From Malus domestica (lineage: Eukaryota > Streptophyta > Magnoliopsida > Rosales > Rosaceae): 64,000 nucleotides of DNA. Each line of letters begins with the position of its first letter. The stretch's first letter is position 1. The stretch covers positions 3,236,501 through 3,300,500 of the forward strand of contig NC_091675.1 of assembly GCF_042453785.1 (NCBI RefSeq). Direction: 5' to 3'. The position numbers and the translations under genes are program-made. The notes below the pieces were generated by a model that saw only the letters and a program-made list of their open reading frames with translations, was not told the DNA's origin and did no database searches. Below are positions 25,117 through 37,557 of this stretch, in pieces.

Positions 25117-26085
25117 TCCGTGAAAAGCTCCGTCCTTTGATTCTGACTCGGATTCCAGCCGAGAATGCAATGCCAGACGAAGAGGGGGAGAAGGTGAAGA
25201 ACACGGAAATAGTGAGCCCAAGCAAAATGGTACTCTCTCTTAAGTGCTTCATCAGAGTAACGTACAGTGGAGAGCTGACACTCTCTGTACTCTCTGTCTC
25301 TCTCGCAGCTCTGTGCGGGTTTTGCTAAAATCCGCCAACGGTTACGTAGCGGGAGACGACCTCGTATTAGACGGTGTCGTCTTGTGAGTTAGTGGTGTCC
25401 CGTGCTTTAGTTGACAGGACAAGTCGCTCAGGAAATTGTTATGACGGTGACCGCTTTCCAGTGCGGGCCCTCCACAGGATTTGGTGGGAAAATCGGGGAC
25501 AGAAAACTTCAAAGGATTTTTATTTTATTTTATTTTCAAAGTTCAAAGGATTTTTATTTGTTGCGTCACAAGCATAATATTTTAATCACCTGATGAAGTA
25601 AATATTAGTTAAATTAAACGTTTGAGGTATATAATTGAGTTCAAAGAAATTGATGGACATTATGTTTATAAAATCATAAATTGATGGTCCAGTGATATTC
25701 TTATTTACTTGTAAGAGGTCTAGGTTCGATTTTCGCTAAAAGCAAATTTAAACAACATTATTGCTAACTCATTGTGAAGTTTAGCCCACTCTCCCATTGA
25801 TGGATATTATCGTTTATTCAAAAAATAATAATAATAAAACATAGAAATTTTATCGTGACAATAAAATATACAATTGGTTTTGAAATAAATTGATCTTTTG
25901 TAAAGATAATCTATAAATAAGAACTTAAAAAATAAACAATTCGAATGGTACGGGTTTCATACGAAATTTGCTTGAAGTGAAGGTGGTCGTACGGAATTTG
26001 CAAAACCCTAAAATGTAATGTTCGTAAAGTACTTAAAGAAAACTTGTAATTAATTGATAAACAAACGAATTTTGAATTTATAATG
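25117..26085. other. Spacer holding the DCL3 upstream region and the PPR 3' region
   Basis: DCL3 is transcribed away from this spacer and the PPR gene towards... both genes are on the minus strand, so the spacer holds the DCL3 promoter and leader (right of 25116) followed by the PPR 3' UTR (left of 26086). The first 210 bases are GC-richer and likely 5' UTR. The remainder is AT-rich with no recognised feature. Confidence 0.5.
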
Positions 26086-29000
26086 TCACCAGTAATCACC
26101 GCAAGAACAAGTTCCATCCTTGAACCGATGGAAGCGATTTGCATCTCTCAAAACAATCTCTCTCTGATAAACCTTTGATATGTATTTCACTGCATTATGG
26201 CAATCTCCACAAACTCTCAGGTTTTTTATCACCCGAATGGCGGCCGACGGAGGAGTGCTTATGAGTCCATACGCTATTGCTAGCTTCTCACTGTGGTAGT
26301 ACAGAGACCGCTCTTTCTCCTCTTCTTCCACATCCACCAGTGCAAACTCCGTATCCGGGACGTACCCTTCTTCCCCGATTCGCTTTATCATCTCCTCCAC
26401 CTTGTCGTGTATGACATCTGCTTGTGGATGGGATTTATCGTCTACCACAAACAAATGTACCTTGTTCTTCACGTCTATCCAGCTGAAACCGGGTTCTTTC
26501 TTTACATTCTGTTTCTGCATCATTGCTCTGGCATCATTTACGACATTCCATTGGTTGGCAGCCGCATAGATGTTGGATAAAAGCACGTAGGCGGAGGAGT
26601 CAGATGGCTCCATGGCCAGGAGCTGTGCTGCAACTCGTTTTCCAGTTTCGGTGTCCCCTTTAACTCTACAAGCACCTAGAAGGGCTCTATACATTGAGGC
26701 AGAAGCTTCAAAGGGCATTGATGCTATCAGCTTTTCTGCCTCTTGGACTCGACCTGCACGGCCAAGGGCATCAACTAGGCAAGAGTAGTGTTCAATCTCA
26801 GGTTCAACACCGTAATCTTTCTGCATTGTAGAAAAATACTCATAAGCTTCGGAAACTAAACCAGAATGGCTGCAAGCAGAAAGGACTCCAATGAAAGTAA
26901 CTCTATCAGGCTCGATGTTCTTCATTTTCATGACTCTGAAAAGGCTTAGTGCTTCTTCAGCATTTCCGTGCTGAGCTAAACCGACCAACATGGCATTCCA
27001 CAGGGCGACGTTCCTAACATCCATCCTCCTGAATAAACGATAAGCATCTTCTATGTTGCCACACTTGGCATACATGTCAACAAGTGATGTCGCGACAAAA
27101 GGGTCCGAGGAAAAATCCAACTTTATAGCATCAGCGTGTATCTGTTTTCCCTGTTCTAATGCTGTCAAACATGAGCTGGCTTTGACAAGGGTGGCAAAGG
27201 TATATTCATCAGGCTCCACTCGTGACTGCCTCATCTGATGGTATATAGAAAGAGAGAGCACTTCATCTCCATTTTCTACACATCCTGAGATCATAGTTGT
27301 CCATGCAACACCATCGGGTGCAGGGATGTAATTGAAAACTGTGTGTGCACTTCCCATGTCTCCACATTTGATATACATATCTAGAATTCCGCTGTTAACA
27401 CATAAATCCAAAACAAACCCTGTTTTTATGGCATGAGCATGAATTTGCTTTCCCGGTCCCAAAGCTACCAGGCTACTAGCAGCCTTACCCGCAGTTGTTA
27501 AAGATATCTCATCCGGCCTGTGTCCACCTTCGTGCATCATCCTCATAAGGTCCAATGCCTTGTGACAGTCATTACTCATTATGTATCCGAACATCATTGC
27601 ATTCCAAGACGCCAGATTGAATTTAAGTTTGTTTCCAAGGAGGACCTCTGCATCCTCCATGTTTCCACTTCTAGAATAAACATCAATAAGAGCCGTCGAA
27701 ACAAAACTGTCAGCAACAATGCCGGATTTTGTAGCATGAACATGAATCTGTTTGCTGGCTGACAACCCTTCTTCAAGCGAGGAGCAAGCCCTTAAAACAC
27801 TTGCAACAGTAAATTGATCAGGTCTCAAACCATCATGTAATAAGCCCATAAACAAGTTTACCGCTTCCTCTCCTAAACCACTTTGTGCACAACATGATAT
27901 CATCGAGTTCCAGGAAATTAGGTCCACTTCTTTCATGCGATTGAACACTTTTCTTGAAGAATAAACAGAACCAGCCTTTGAATACATGTTGATAAGGCTA
28001 TTTGCAACAGAAACAACAGAATCAAAATGTGATTTCAAAGCAATGCCATGAATCTGTTTCCCCAAGTCCAAGTCATTTACACCTGCAACCGCAGACAGAA
28101 TAACAACTAATGTTACACTGTCAAGCTCTACTTTTGATCTTACAATATCTATAAAACATTCTACAGCAGCCCAATTTTCACCAGCTTTAACATACTCGGA
28201 CAATGTCTTGTTCCACGAATATATGTCCAAAGATTCCGACTTAGTATCATACAAAAACAATTTCATTGCATATGCTTGAACCTGCTCCATGTGCCTCTTG
28301 CCTTCAAAATAATCAATTCTGTCAATCCCACTGAGAACAGAGCGCACACTAACATCATCAGGACGGAATCCACTTCGATGAAAAGCAGAGAAGAAAGAAA
28401 GTCCTTCCTCAAGACCCATTTCCACATATGCCTTAAGCATTGTATTCCACAACACCACATCCCTTTCCATCATCCCATCAAACAACACACGGGCAGCCTT
28501 AATTCGTCCGAGTTTAGAATATATATTCACAAGAGCACCAGAAACAAACTCATCCCACTCCAATCCAATCTTAACAGCATACCCATGAACCGCCTCCGAA
28601 GCCCAAACATGCCCTGAGAGCAAACACAGCTTCAAAACCGGCGCCAAAGTGAGCCGACTGGTAAAAACAACAGATTCACGAAGACGCCGGAAAAGGCCAA
28701 GACCCACTTGAACATTGTCAGCATCAGAGCCCGCAGCCTGCGCATAGGCCGCTAGAATGGAGTTCCATGAGACAAGGTCTCGGCCGGGCATTTTATCGAA
28801 CACGCGGCGTGCGGTTGACAGACACCGGCATTTGGAATACATGGTGATGAGGTTGTTGGTCAAGAAATGACCCGGGTCGTCGCCGGAGGTTATAATCAGC
28901 GCGTGAACGCGCTTCCCGAGCGGCAAGTCTGCGGCGGCAATGGCAGCGCGGAGGACGGAGAACCATTGAGAGGAGGAAGAAGAAGACGGGGAGATGGGAG

Positions 29001-29121
29001 AGGAGTGAGAGAGGGGAGTGGAAAGAGAAGAGAAGGCGAAGAGAGAGAAGAGAGATAGTGGGTGTGGAGAATTGGTGAGGAGGGAAATGGATTTGGGACG
29101 GAGGTGGGGTTGCAATTGCAT
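26086..29121 (-). CDS. PLS-class DYW pentatricopeptide repeat protein, At4g33170 orthologue
   Basis: A single intronless frame of 1011 codons plus stop. PPR proteins of this class bind organellar RNA base by base, and the DYW domain is the cytidine deaminase of C-to-U editing. The N-terminus is Ser/Pro/Leu-rich, as expected of a plastid or mitochondrial targeting peptide. About 20 PPR motifs follow (repeated D-x-x-SWN-x-M/I and LINMYSKCG patterns). The tail has the E/E+ stretch, [11 protein letters not shown] (deaminase-like HxE), [13 protein letters not shown] (CxxC zinc ligands) and the terminal DYW. Similarity to Arabidopsis At4g33170 (990 residues) runs along the whole length, for example [13 protein letters not shown] and [13 protein letters not shown] regions. 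The start is the ATG at 29121; the open frame continues upstream only through non-ATG codons. Confidence 0.93.
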   Translation of the reverse strand: MQLQPHLRPKSISLLTNSPHPLSLFSLFAFSSLSTPLSHSSPISPSSSSSSQWFSVLRAAIAAADLPLGKRVHALIITSGDDPGHFLTNNLITMYSKCRCLSTARRVFDKMPGRDLVSWNSILAAYAQAAGSDADNVQVGLGLFRRLRESVVFTSRLTLAPVLKLCLLSGHVWASEAVHGYAVKIGLEWDEFVSGALVNIYSKLGRIKAARVLFDGMMERDVVLWNTMLKAYVEMGLEEGLSFFSAFHRSGFRPDDVSVRSVLSGIDRIDYFEGKRHMEQVQAYAMKLFLYDTKSESLDIYSWNKTLSEYVKAGENWAAVECFIDIVRSKVELDSVTLVVILSAVAGVNDLDLGKQIHGIALKSHFDSVVSVANSLINMYSKAGSVYSSRKVFNRMKEVDLISWNSMISCCAQSGLGEEAVNLFMGLLHDGLRPDQFTVASVLRACSSLEEGLSASKQIHVHATKSGIVADSFVSTALIDVYSRSGNMEDAEVLLGNKLKFNLASWNAMMFGYIMSNDCHKALDLMRMMHEGGHRPDEISLTTAGKAASSLVALGPGKQIHAHAIKTGFVLDLCVNSGILDMYIKCGDMGSAHTVFNYIPAPDGVAWTTMISGCVENGDEVLSLSIYHQMRQSRVEPDEYTFATLVKASSCLTALEQGKQIHADAIKLDFSSDPFVATSLVDMYAKCGNIEDAYRLFRRMDVRNVALWNAMLVGLAQHGNAEEALSLFRVMKMKNIEPDRVTFIGVLSACSHSGLVSEAYEYFSTMQKDYGVEPEIEHYSCLVDALGRAGRVQEAEKLIASMPFEASASMYRALLGACRVKGDTETGKRVAAQLLAMEPSDSSAYVLLSNIYAAANQWNVVNDARAMMQKQNVKKEPGFSWIDVKNKVHLFVVDDKSHPQADVIHDKVEEMIKRIGEEGYVPDTEFALVDVEEEEKERSLYYHSEKLAIAYGLISTPPSAAIRVIKNLRVCGDCHNAVKYISKVYQREIVLRDANRFHRFKDGTCSCGDYW

Positions 29122-29498
29122 TATCGTTACTTGGTTGCATTGTCTGGTTTTCCCTCCGAAACTCAAGATTCTGGTATTTGTACTTCGGAAGACATAACTC
29201 AGAGGTGTCTAAAGTATTTATTTCACGAACATATGCACAAATAAAAAGGGAAGGGAAAATAAGACAAACATATCCCATCACCTACTTAGAGATTTCGAAA
29301 TCAAGTGCAAGAGGAGCAAGCGCATATCTCATGACCAACCGGACTAACTCATTTGCATACAAGTTACAAACTCTGACTGTTAGATTCATTTTATTGTCTT
29401 AATTTAAATTTAAAGGGAATGGAAAATAAGACAAAAGAGTGAGAATAGCAGCACTCAAAATAAAACTCAAACACTCACCAACAATAAAGAAGCACTAA
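29122..29498. other. PPR gene upstream region
   Basis: Non-coding DNA between the PPR start codon and the Harbinger-like element. It should contain the minus-strand promoter. No distinct motif was identified. Confidence 0.4.
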
Positions 29499-30172
29499 GG
29501 TTATCTCCAACCGAAGGCTGCCTAGATGATTAGTTTTAGCCCTCTAACACTCTAAGAAATTAATATTTTAATTAACAGTATCGGGTCATATTTGTCTCCG
29601 TCTCCAACCAAGAGCCAAAGGGCCATAGAGCTCGTTTTAGCCCTGTCACAAAAAACCGTCTCCAACTGAGGGTCATAGGGCCAAACATAATTTATTATTT
29701 AAAAACTACAACTTAAATTCAAATTCAACGGCTAAGTGACGTCACATGGAGTATGCGTTTAAGTTTTATGTTGTATAATGTTGTTTCATGTTACTTAATT
29801 TAATTTAATGTTGTATAATGGCTTAGGAAGTTATAGGAAAAAAAATAGAATTTAAAAAATATATGAAACATAATTTAGAAAAAAAATATAAAACAAATTT
29901 TGTAAAATAGAAGTTATAGGAAAAAAATTGTGTAAAAAATAAAATAAAATAAAAAACTGTAAAAAAAAAATTCAAAAATAACGGTTAGCTGACAAGAATG
30001 CTAGAATTTCTGGCCTAGCCTAGGGCTGGCTGGATTGGGCCAATCGGTTGGCCCTTTGGCCCTTTCAGATTTCGTGGGGCCCACAAGCTATATGGCCTAA
30101 CCCTAGGTTGAAAACAGTTTTCGGACTATTTTCGACCTTTTGACCCTCTGAACCCTTCGGTTGGTGATGGCC
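29499..30172. mobile_element. PIF/Harbinger-like non-autonomous element, 674 bp
   Basis: The left end GGTTATCTCCAACCGAAGGC and the right end, in reverse complement, GGCCATCACCAACCGAAGGG form a terminal inverted repeat of about 20 bp. It is flanked by a TAA duplication (29496-29498 and 30173-30175), the 3-bp target of PIF/Harbinger transposases. Internal variants of CGTCTCCAAC...GGGCC near 29597 and 29658 repeat the terminal motif in subterminal positions. There is no transposase frame; the centre is AT-rich. Confidence 0.72.
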
Positions 30173-30968
30173 TAAACCATAATTTGCATACGACTTATTG
30201 TCGATTTACTTGCTAGCATCAGTTAATTTCATTGGAGGTATGGTTGTGTCACAACTTAAAACTTTAGAGCTTGGTTGTTTTGTTGTTTTTTTTTTTTTTG
30301 ATACATCAATATTTTCACACTAAAAAAAAAGAAATTTGGTTAAGCCACTCAATAGACAGCCTAATTTGGTGTCGATTTCGCCATCCACGAGATTCGAATA
30401 TAAGACATTTCACTTCCAAGTGAAAAGGAATAAAAAATGCCTTAGAAAGGATGTGAAGATTTCGCTTGTCAAGAGGTACATAGCTGACGAAGCCGGTCGA
30501 ACTCCGGTAAGCCGGGAAAGGAACCGGAAAAGGGAAATTAAAAAACCGCTCCAGATCGATGGGGAAACATGTAGTTTCATTCAGAATGGCACAGGGTATA
30601 ACTGGCAAGGTGAATTGTTCTATCATGTAATTCAATTCTATCAGTTACATCTGAGGATCAAAAAGGAATTTAACAAAGAAATAAAATTTTAAGATACAAA
30701 AAAGGCAAAAGATTTAGGATCATTTTGGCTACAGAAAACGTAATCCCTCGATCAACTACTCCAACTTTTTTTTTTTTCTTTTCGTTTTGTCGGAATTTTT
30801 CCCTCTAAATTTCCGATCCTTCTCTTTGTTGTTTTGTTTTTTTCGTTTTTCAGACTTGGACTAAACTTGTTTTCTTCCCATGTACAGATACAAGAATCGC
30901 TATGACGACTACGGCTTCACGGACTGTGCTGTGCTAAAAAACTATACCTCACACGTCATCTTCGTGGC
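30173..30968. other. Spacer downstream of CID7
   Basis: Non-coding DNA with T-rich runs (30283-30299, 30768-30780). The right part should be the CID7 3' UTR. The 30336-30692 open frame shows no family features and is treated as chance. Confidence 0.4.
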
Positions 30969-33900
30969 TCAGTATAACAGAATTCGGAGCAGCCCTGGCT
31001 GTGGTTCAGTGTAGTCAATGCCTTCTTCTTCGAGTAGGTATCGCTGTACAGCTATTGGGAGCCTTGCCGGTGTGCGAGAGCCCCTGGTGTGGTGGCCAGT
31101 TCCCACACATATATAAACCAGAATACCAGGCTCTCCTGCTCTGGCAGCGTTCCTCAACACGCTCAGCTCGTGCTTCAGGACATGAAGGGCTTCACTTACA
31201 TGCAGCCCGTGCAGGTCTATCATCCTCTCTTGTGACCTCCCATTGCCCTGCATCTCTGGAGAAACTGGGTTCCTGTGTTTTCAGAAAACGGTACGCAAGA
31301 AGAAAAAAAAAAAAAAAAAAAAAAGACAACCAATTAACTTACCAAAAAACAAGAAATAAACATGAAAACTAAGGTCGTTGACGTTGAATGAGGAAATTGG
31401 TCAACAGGGTTAACTCCGTTATCAACTCATGCTCAGTATGAGTAAGTAGCACTCTACTCGTCGAGACCCTTGTTCAAGTTGTCTCATACAAACACAGAAC
31501 ATCGATGCTAAGAACCATTCTCAGATCAAAATAACTCCAAATTCAGGAGGTGGTAAAATGTCAAACACGATATTCATATAAAAGGTCGTACCCAGTGCAC
31601 AAGGCTCCCGCTTTACGCAGGGTCTGGGAGAGGTGAATGTCGGCTAGCCTTACCCCCATTTATGGGAGAGGTAAAATGTCAAACACGATATTCATATATT
31701 CCCTAAAATTTCAATCTTATCCAAACGACAAAATTAATACTCAGGGCATCCTCTGCCCAGAGGAACCACAAACAGTGGGGGATAACAAACCTCTGACGAT
31801 ATATAGACTCTTGAGCTTTTTCATGAGCTTCCTTCATATGCATGTTGTGCAGCTGTCCTTTAACGCTCAGCTCCTTTGCTAGAGCCTTGTTTCCAACAAG
31901 GTATGCTTGCCGTGCCTGTTTATTAATAGGAACAATCAGGGTAAATTTGGTTTCACAGCAACTTTATGTGAAAAATTAGTAGCAGGGATTGGAGTGAACC
32001 CACAAATCTTATGTGGCTCAACATTCAACATGCATAGTAGAAAGGAAAAACATGAAACTGCAGTGCCATGCCGGCATGACAGTATCACGTAGGAAAAACA
32101 CTCCTACAAATACCTATCGGTTATATACACATTTGTTTCAAACCCATGGAAGGTGCACACCCCCCATGTGCTGCTGTGGTTTGTTTCTTGGCCACATATT
32201 TTGATTTTCAATGTTGACATCGAACTTAGCCAAACAGCATTGCTGGTCAACTCAAATCACAATAGAAAATTAAATCTACCAAGATGTCCATATGCCGCAC
32301 CAACACAATTTTTAACCAATTTAAGGCTTCACTGTTAACGTAAAGTAAGAAGGATGTGGCAGAAAGGGACTCGCGTTTACAGAAACAGACCATTTAAGAA
32401 CATCGAGTACAAACCTGCTCAAAGTATGCATTACGTAGGCGTGCATGGTCCCGAGCTTCATCCCGCAGATCAGAATACATATTTGCTGTCACCTCAACAA
32501 TGTTAAAAACATATAGATCGGGAGGGATGTCCATAACTAAATAGACATAAACAGAAGTAATTTGGTTGACCAAGGGACATTACCAACTGCATCTCCAGTT
32601 TCAAGCCAAACAGGCGCAGTCCGAGGTGAACCACGATTCTGTGACCTGTCGCTGTACATGCCTCTTCCATGTCCAGTACTGTAAGTGCTATTCAAAAGCT
32701 GGGAACGTCTGCTTGAGCCAATAGCAGCATCAGCAGAACCGTTTCTCTCATACTTCCATCCAGAATCCTGGGTCGCCAATTTCCTGACAGCTGAAGCAAA
32801 ATCTATTGCACCTCTAGTAGGAATTGATGAGCTAGACTTGAACAAAAGCATGTTGTCCTTGTCAGAAGATCGATAAGGATTGCCGCTTTGGAAATCATCA
32901 TCTCCGGCATATTTTGAATGACCATGCTGACCATCTGTTGGTGTAAGTGCAGGGAAGTCCATTGAGCTAAGATCGGGAACTGACAAGGTCTTTGAGTTCA
33001 GATTCTCATTAAAACCACCATCAACTTGAAGCTACAATTCAAAACAAAAATATCGCATCAAACACTTCAACTCACACACAATGAAAAGGATATATAGTAT
33101 ATACAGAATTAGCATGAACAGTTTCATAAACATGTTTTCTTAGACTGGATTTTTTGAAAAACACAATATTTAACTTTAAAGAGAACTATTAATTGACAAC
33201 AATCCAATGTAACAGAAGGCATGCAAGCTGCATTGATTCGAGGCCGAAAACTTATTCTTCAATTCGACTAACAGACACAAGCATACCTCCAACTGAGTTA
33301 ACATCTCAACAGTCAGGTTCAAGTCACAACCATTGGCAAAGTAAACTTCAGCAAGGCTCTGAGCAGAAAAGCCGGGGAACTGTGAAGCCAAAAACTCAGC
33401 AGGGTTAATATCCGCACCTTCCACGATTGCATGCTCACCCAACATATCATTCATGAACCCGTGTCTAGACATGCCATCATACGGATACTCCTCCTGACCA
33501 TTGCTGACAAACTGATTGCTGTTCAGAATCTGCTTATCCCAAGGCTTAGGTGACATATGAAGGAAACTGGCCGATGAAAGATCCTCCCCCCCAAAGGGAG
33601 GTGCAGAAGCTCTCAACTTTTCAGAAAAGCTATTGCCATTAATATGTGACTCGTTTAATAAGTATCCACTGCCCGTAGAGGCAGGAAACCGTGTTGCTTC
33701 AACATCTTCGTGTAAGGACAAACCCGCTAAAGAGAGGTTCCCAAGGCCTTGCGACTCATCTTCTCCCATGACCTTAAAGTCAGGGGTAATATCATCAGGG
33801 AGCTGGTGGCGCCAATATTGGTGCGCCTCATCATCGGAATTATTTGATGTGGAAGATTCTGTTCGATCTAGTACTGCTTTTCCAAATGTTCCAGAAGAAG

Positions 33901-34060
33901 AAAACTTTGTTGTGGCCTGAGCTGCGCTGGTGCTTCCAGATGACGGGGATCTGAGGGAAAAGGGAACAAACTCTGCTGCATTGGGATTCAATGCAGTTGC
34001 CTTGTTTGCAGTGCTTAGTTTGGTGTCGTTGGTAAAGGATCCTTTCTTGGACAAGCTCAT
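30969..34060 (-). CDS. CID7: Polyadenylate-binding protein-interacting protein 7 (PAM2-CUE-Smr)
   Basis: Five coding exons (34060-33287, 33031-32584, 32485-32415, 31915-31791, 31272-30969) give 573 residues; Arabidopsis CID7 has 567. Domains in order: PAM2 motif LNPNAAEFVPFSLRSP near residue 25, which binds the MLLE domain of poly(A)-binding protein; CUE-like ubiquitin-binding segment NPAEFLASQFPGFSAQSLAE near 220; DUF1771 helix region (DLRDEARDHARLRNAYFEQA to KELSVKGQLHNMHMKEAHEK); and a C-terminal Smr domain (MIDLHGLHVSEALHVLKHEL, then the TGHHTRG loop), a family with nucleic-acid-binding or nicking activity. It probably links mRNA poly(A) tails to turnover or ubiquitin control (inference from domains). 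A SINE lies in the last intron. A splice donor at about 34769 suggests a 5' UTR intron. Confidence 0.92.
31552..31580. repeat. 29-bp target-site duplication, left copy
   Basis: It begins GGTAAAATGTCAAACACGAT and is repeated without mismatch at 31670-31698 on the other side of the truncated SINE. Confidence 0.85.
31581..31669 (-). mobile_element. 5'-truncated Au-like SINE in the last intron of CID7
   Basis: In reverse complement it reads GGGGGTAAGGCTAGCC..., GCGGGAGCCTTGTGCACTGG and GTACGACCTTTT, matching the body and tail of the SINE at 5900-6068. The tRNA-like head is absent, so the copy is 5'-truncated, as expected from incomplete reverse transcription. A perfect 29-bp direct repeat brackets it exactly. 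The insertion is recent enough to keep that duplication intact, and it is clear of both splice sites. Confidence 0.85.
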
Positions 34061-35675
34061 TATTTACGGAAATGGAAATAACTAGAAGTCTACAACAGCT
34101 TTGAATAAAAAATCAACTTGATTTACATTAAGCTTCAACCAAACCCTGCAAAACCGTCCATCAAGTGTTATAATTAGTCCATTGACCCCAAACTTCCCCT
34201 TCCTGAAAACCAACTCGCAATTCAGCGAGTCCGTCACACTCTGCGAAAAGTTAAGCTATAAAGCAATCGAGAATAATATCAAAACAGGAAGAGAAAATCT
34301 ACTTCTTTTAAGAATTAAATCATACATATATCACCATTTTCAAATATACAACAAACCTAAATTATTGTTCAGAAAAACATGCTTAAACCCCTAAATTCAA
34401 TTTGATTAAAAAATCAAACAAAAAAGTTCAATTTTCAGAGCCACAGTATAACACAAAAAATAAAATCTCAGACATTAATTGTATCCAAAGCTCAATTAAT
34501 TAAGACCTGATTTGGACACTACTACCATTTTCCACTGCAAAATCTAGACAAAAATCAAGATTTAAAAATAAACAATAAATCATGACTACTTAATTACTCA
34601 AGCAACCAAATCCCTAATGACTCAAGCAACCAAATTCAATAGATCTCAACAAATTCAACGCCATTAAATATAAAAATAAAATAATAATTAGAGAAACGAA
34701 AACAATAAAGCTGCAAAATTGAACAGAAGAAGCTCAAGATCCGATTGAATGAAGTAGCAAGAGTATACCTTTTCGTACCAAATCGAAGGGATCCATCGGC
34801 TAAAGATTACACCAACTAAAAAAAAGAGGAGAGAGAAAGTTCGAGAGAGAGAGAGAGAGAGAATCGAAGATTTGGGGGTTTTGTACGGAGAGCTTGGAGA
34901 GCTGTGTCTCCTGTATTATCTTCAAGCTTTCAAGGCTACCTCTCTCTCTCTCTCTAGTTTCTCTCTCCTCTCTGTGTTTTTGTTTGAAACCCTCTGTGGG
35001 CTAGAAAGATAGAAGAGGAAAAGAAAAGGGCTAATTAGAAATATCACCACTTCCACCACCACAGAAACTTGGAAAGGACAACCCAAACCCTTCGCCACTC
35101 GATTTGACCTCTCTCTCTCCACTTCCTCTCTCTATCTCTGTCCAAATTGTACGCATTATTGCTTTTATTTTAATATTTATTTGACGTAATTGGGATTCGG
35201 AGGAGGGGATGAGCACAACTTTTTTAGCTCTGTATTTTAGTATTTTTTTTTTCTTTATTGTTAGTGTCAATTTTGAAAAATGGTTAGGACTTTTTTTTCA
35301 AGAGACTTGGCAATTCGCGTTTGGTTGTTGGGTTCGTGTTGACACGATACATGAGATTAACCCGACAAAATTATTTTTTTTATGAAAAATTGACTAGTTG
35401 GTGGTTTAGGAGTGCATTGTGAAATAAATATTGAAATTCGTTCCTAAACACTGAGTCACATTTTGATGATTAACCTGATTGATTATAAACTATGTTGTTT
35501 ATTTCAGATCCAACACTCCACGATTTTAACACGTTACATGATAAAGAAATGATGAAACTAAGTTCTATTTTAGCGTGTTATATTTGAGTTGACCCAAAAC
35601 TAGTTGATGCGATTATGATTTGAGCATAATTATAGTCAACTGAAACCCATTTATTTTTGTCATTTTCTAGTCGAG
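34061..35675. other. CID7 5' UTR, promoter and intergenic DNA
   Basis: A plausible 5' UTR intron runs from a donor at about 34769 down to just upstream of the ATG. A GA/CT-rich stretch at 34830-35130, including a GA run at 34843-34862 and CT runs at 34941-34956, is the likely leader and core promoter. Beyond 35200 the DNA is AT-rich and featureless. Confidence 0.5.
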
Positions 35676-35678
35676 TTA

Positions 35679-36761
35679 GGAGGCGTTTGTTTGCCCTCAC
35701 TAAGTATGACTGAACTAGACTGGACTAAAAGTTAGTGCAATATTGTGTTTGTTGATCACAAGGACTAATATTAGTGGGATTAGGTGGGACTCATCCCGGC
35801 TAGAGAGCTCGCTATAGAGTCTTAGCTAGACCCTCCAAAATGAAGTGGACTGCTAAGACCTTCACTTTTCGTGTCGTCTGCTTCATCTGCTCGCATCGTG
35901 TCCTCTTCTTGCTCCATGACCTTGCCGTCAAATCCTCACAATCCTTCCCCGCACGAATATTCCTCTCTCTCCCTTGCTCTATCTTTGCACTAACAACCCC
36001 ACCCACCACCTAAATTCCAAAATTCGATTACCACCCACCGATGGGTCTGCTCGATCCGAGGGTGAAATTGTTGTTGGCGCCACCCACTCCTCTTCTGAAG
36101 GTTATCTCCCGTTCTCTATCAAAGTCTCAACGATGGCTACCACCGCCGCATCACCGACTCGGCTGTCTCAAAAGGAGGCTAACATTCAGATGATGTTGGC
36201 CGTTGAGGCCATCTAGGCACCAAAAATTGATAAAAAGATGCAAGAATTGTATGCATCAGATCTCCTCCCTAATTTTTCTTAGATTTACTTATTTTTTTGG
36301 TAAATATAATATGAAATTTCATATTTTTGAAAATGTTTTGTTTAGTGTGATGGTGTTTAAAATGGTGGGTTCTTTCTAATTTAAGATGAAATGGTCAATT
36401 GCATCGTTCGATATACTGGGTTTGCATACACACACACACATATATATTTGGCTGAGTTTGTATAAATGTGTATATTTTTGCTTGATCTGGTATACAACTT
36501 TAGCATTATTTGTTCTTGTTGGTACATTTTATATCCTTATTCGCAAAATCCACTTTGATTATTTTTGTGTGAATTTAATTTATTTTGGGAAAATTTTTTA
36601 TGGTTGCTTTGTTGTGGATGGGTTTTCATAATCATGTTTTTTAGTCTAACACTACACCAAACGCTTCACTAAGCTAGTCCAGTTTAATCTAGTCTAAGTC
36701 AATCCAGCTTAATCCCTGCAGCTAGTCAAGTCCGAGACAGTCCGGTGTAACAAACACACCC
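35679..36761. mobile_element. PIF/Harbinger-like non-autonomous element, about 1.08 kb
   Basis: The left end GGAGGCGTTTGTTTGCC and the right end, in reverse, GGGTGTGTTTGTTACACC are imperfect inverted repeats. Subterminal regions on both sides carry scattered CTAGTCCAGT/GACTGGACT-type repeats. TTA flanks both ends (35676-35678 and 36762-36764). No transposase is recognisable. The small frame at 35974-36216 has no known family. Confidence 0.6.
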
Positions 36762-37116
36762 TTATAGTGTTGAGTACTAAATAGTCATCTCTAGAGTACA
36801 GCTTCTAACTTTTTATTATCAAAATATCAATTATTAATTCTCTAAGTACTTGAATTTAAATTCATGTTGGCAAATCTTATTTTATGCTTTAATATATAAT
36901 TTTATTTGTTGGAATGGTCTTTAAACTAAATAATCAAAGAACTAAATAAAAAGTAATTAATGTCAGCTGGTTAGTTTTTTATTTTATGATAATTGGTGTA
37001 TTTGGATTTTGACAAGTACATCAAGATACAAAATGTTACATCCCACATCTTCTAGTGGAGTGGATCTTGTAAGCCTCATATTTACATTCTCATCTCTACA
37101 TAGCACAAGGTCTTTT

Positions 37117-37191
37117 GGGAGCTCACTAGCTTCGGGTTCCATCAGAACTCCAAAGTTAAGCGAAATTGCGTGAGGGCAATCCTATGATGGG
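37117..37191 (+). repeat. 5S rRNA-like segment in the left Cassandra LTR
   Basis: It contains GGGTTCCATCAGAACTCCAA, AGTTAAGC and GATGGGTGA, close to plant 5S rRNA (GATCCCATCAGAACTCC, AGTTAAGC, GATGGGTGACC). It is truncated at its 3' end by the LTR deletion. It is a transposon component, not an rRNA gene. Confidence 0.85.
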
Positions 37192-37450
37192 TGATAACAA
37201 AACCATGAGGGCATGGACATGGCCCAAAACGGACAATATCGTGCTACGGTGGAGTTGAGCTCGGAATGTGGTGGGGGCTCGAGTTAGGATGTGACAATTT
37301 GATATCATAGCTAATCCCTGACCAAATGTGTGCCGACGAGGACTTCGGCTCCCTAAGGGGGTGGATTGTTACATCTCACATCATCCAGGGAAGTGGATGT
37401 TGTAAGCTTTATATGTATATTCTCATATCTACCTAGCACGAGGCATTTTG

Positions 37451-37557
37451 GGAGCTCACTAGCTTCGGGTTTCATCGGAATTCCGAAGTTAAGCAAGATC
37501 GCCTGAGAGCAATCACATGATATGTGACCCACTGGGAAGTTCTCATGTAAGTTCCCA
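37451..37557 (+). repeat. 5S rRNA-like segment in the right Cassandra LTR
   Basis: It contains ATCGGAATTCCGAAGTTAAG, GTGACCCACTGGGAAGTTCT and CATG in the order found in 5S rRNA (ATCAGAACTCC, AGTTAAGC, GTGACCTCCTGGGAAGTCCT). It keeps the 3' part missing from the left LTR but has more substitutions in the 5' half. Confidence 0.85.

Noticed and set aside
25374..25593. Short plus-strand frames upstream of DCL3
   Set aside because: No family signature; they lie in the presumed promoter region and have no splice-supported extension.
37117..37557. Two 5S rRNA genes
   Set aside because: Both lie inside LTRs of a Cassandra element, diverge from 5S at many sites, and one is truncated.
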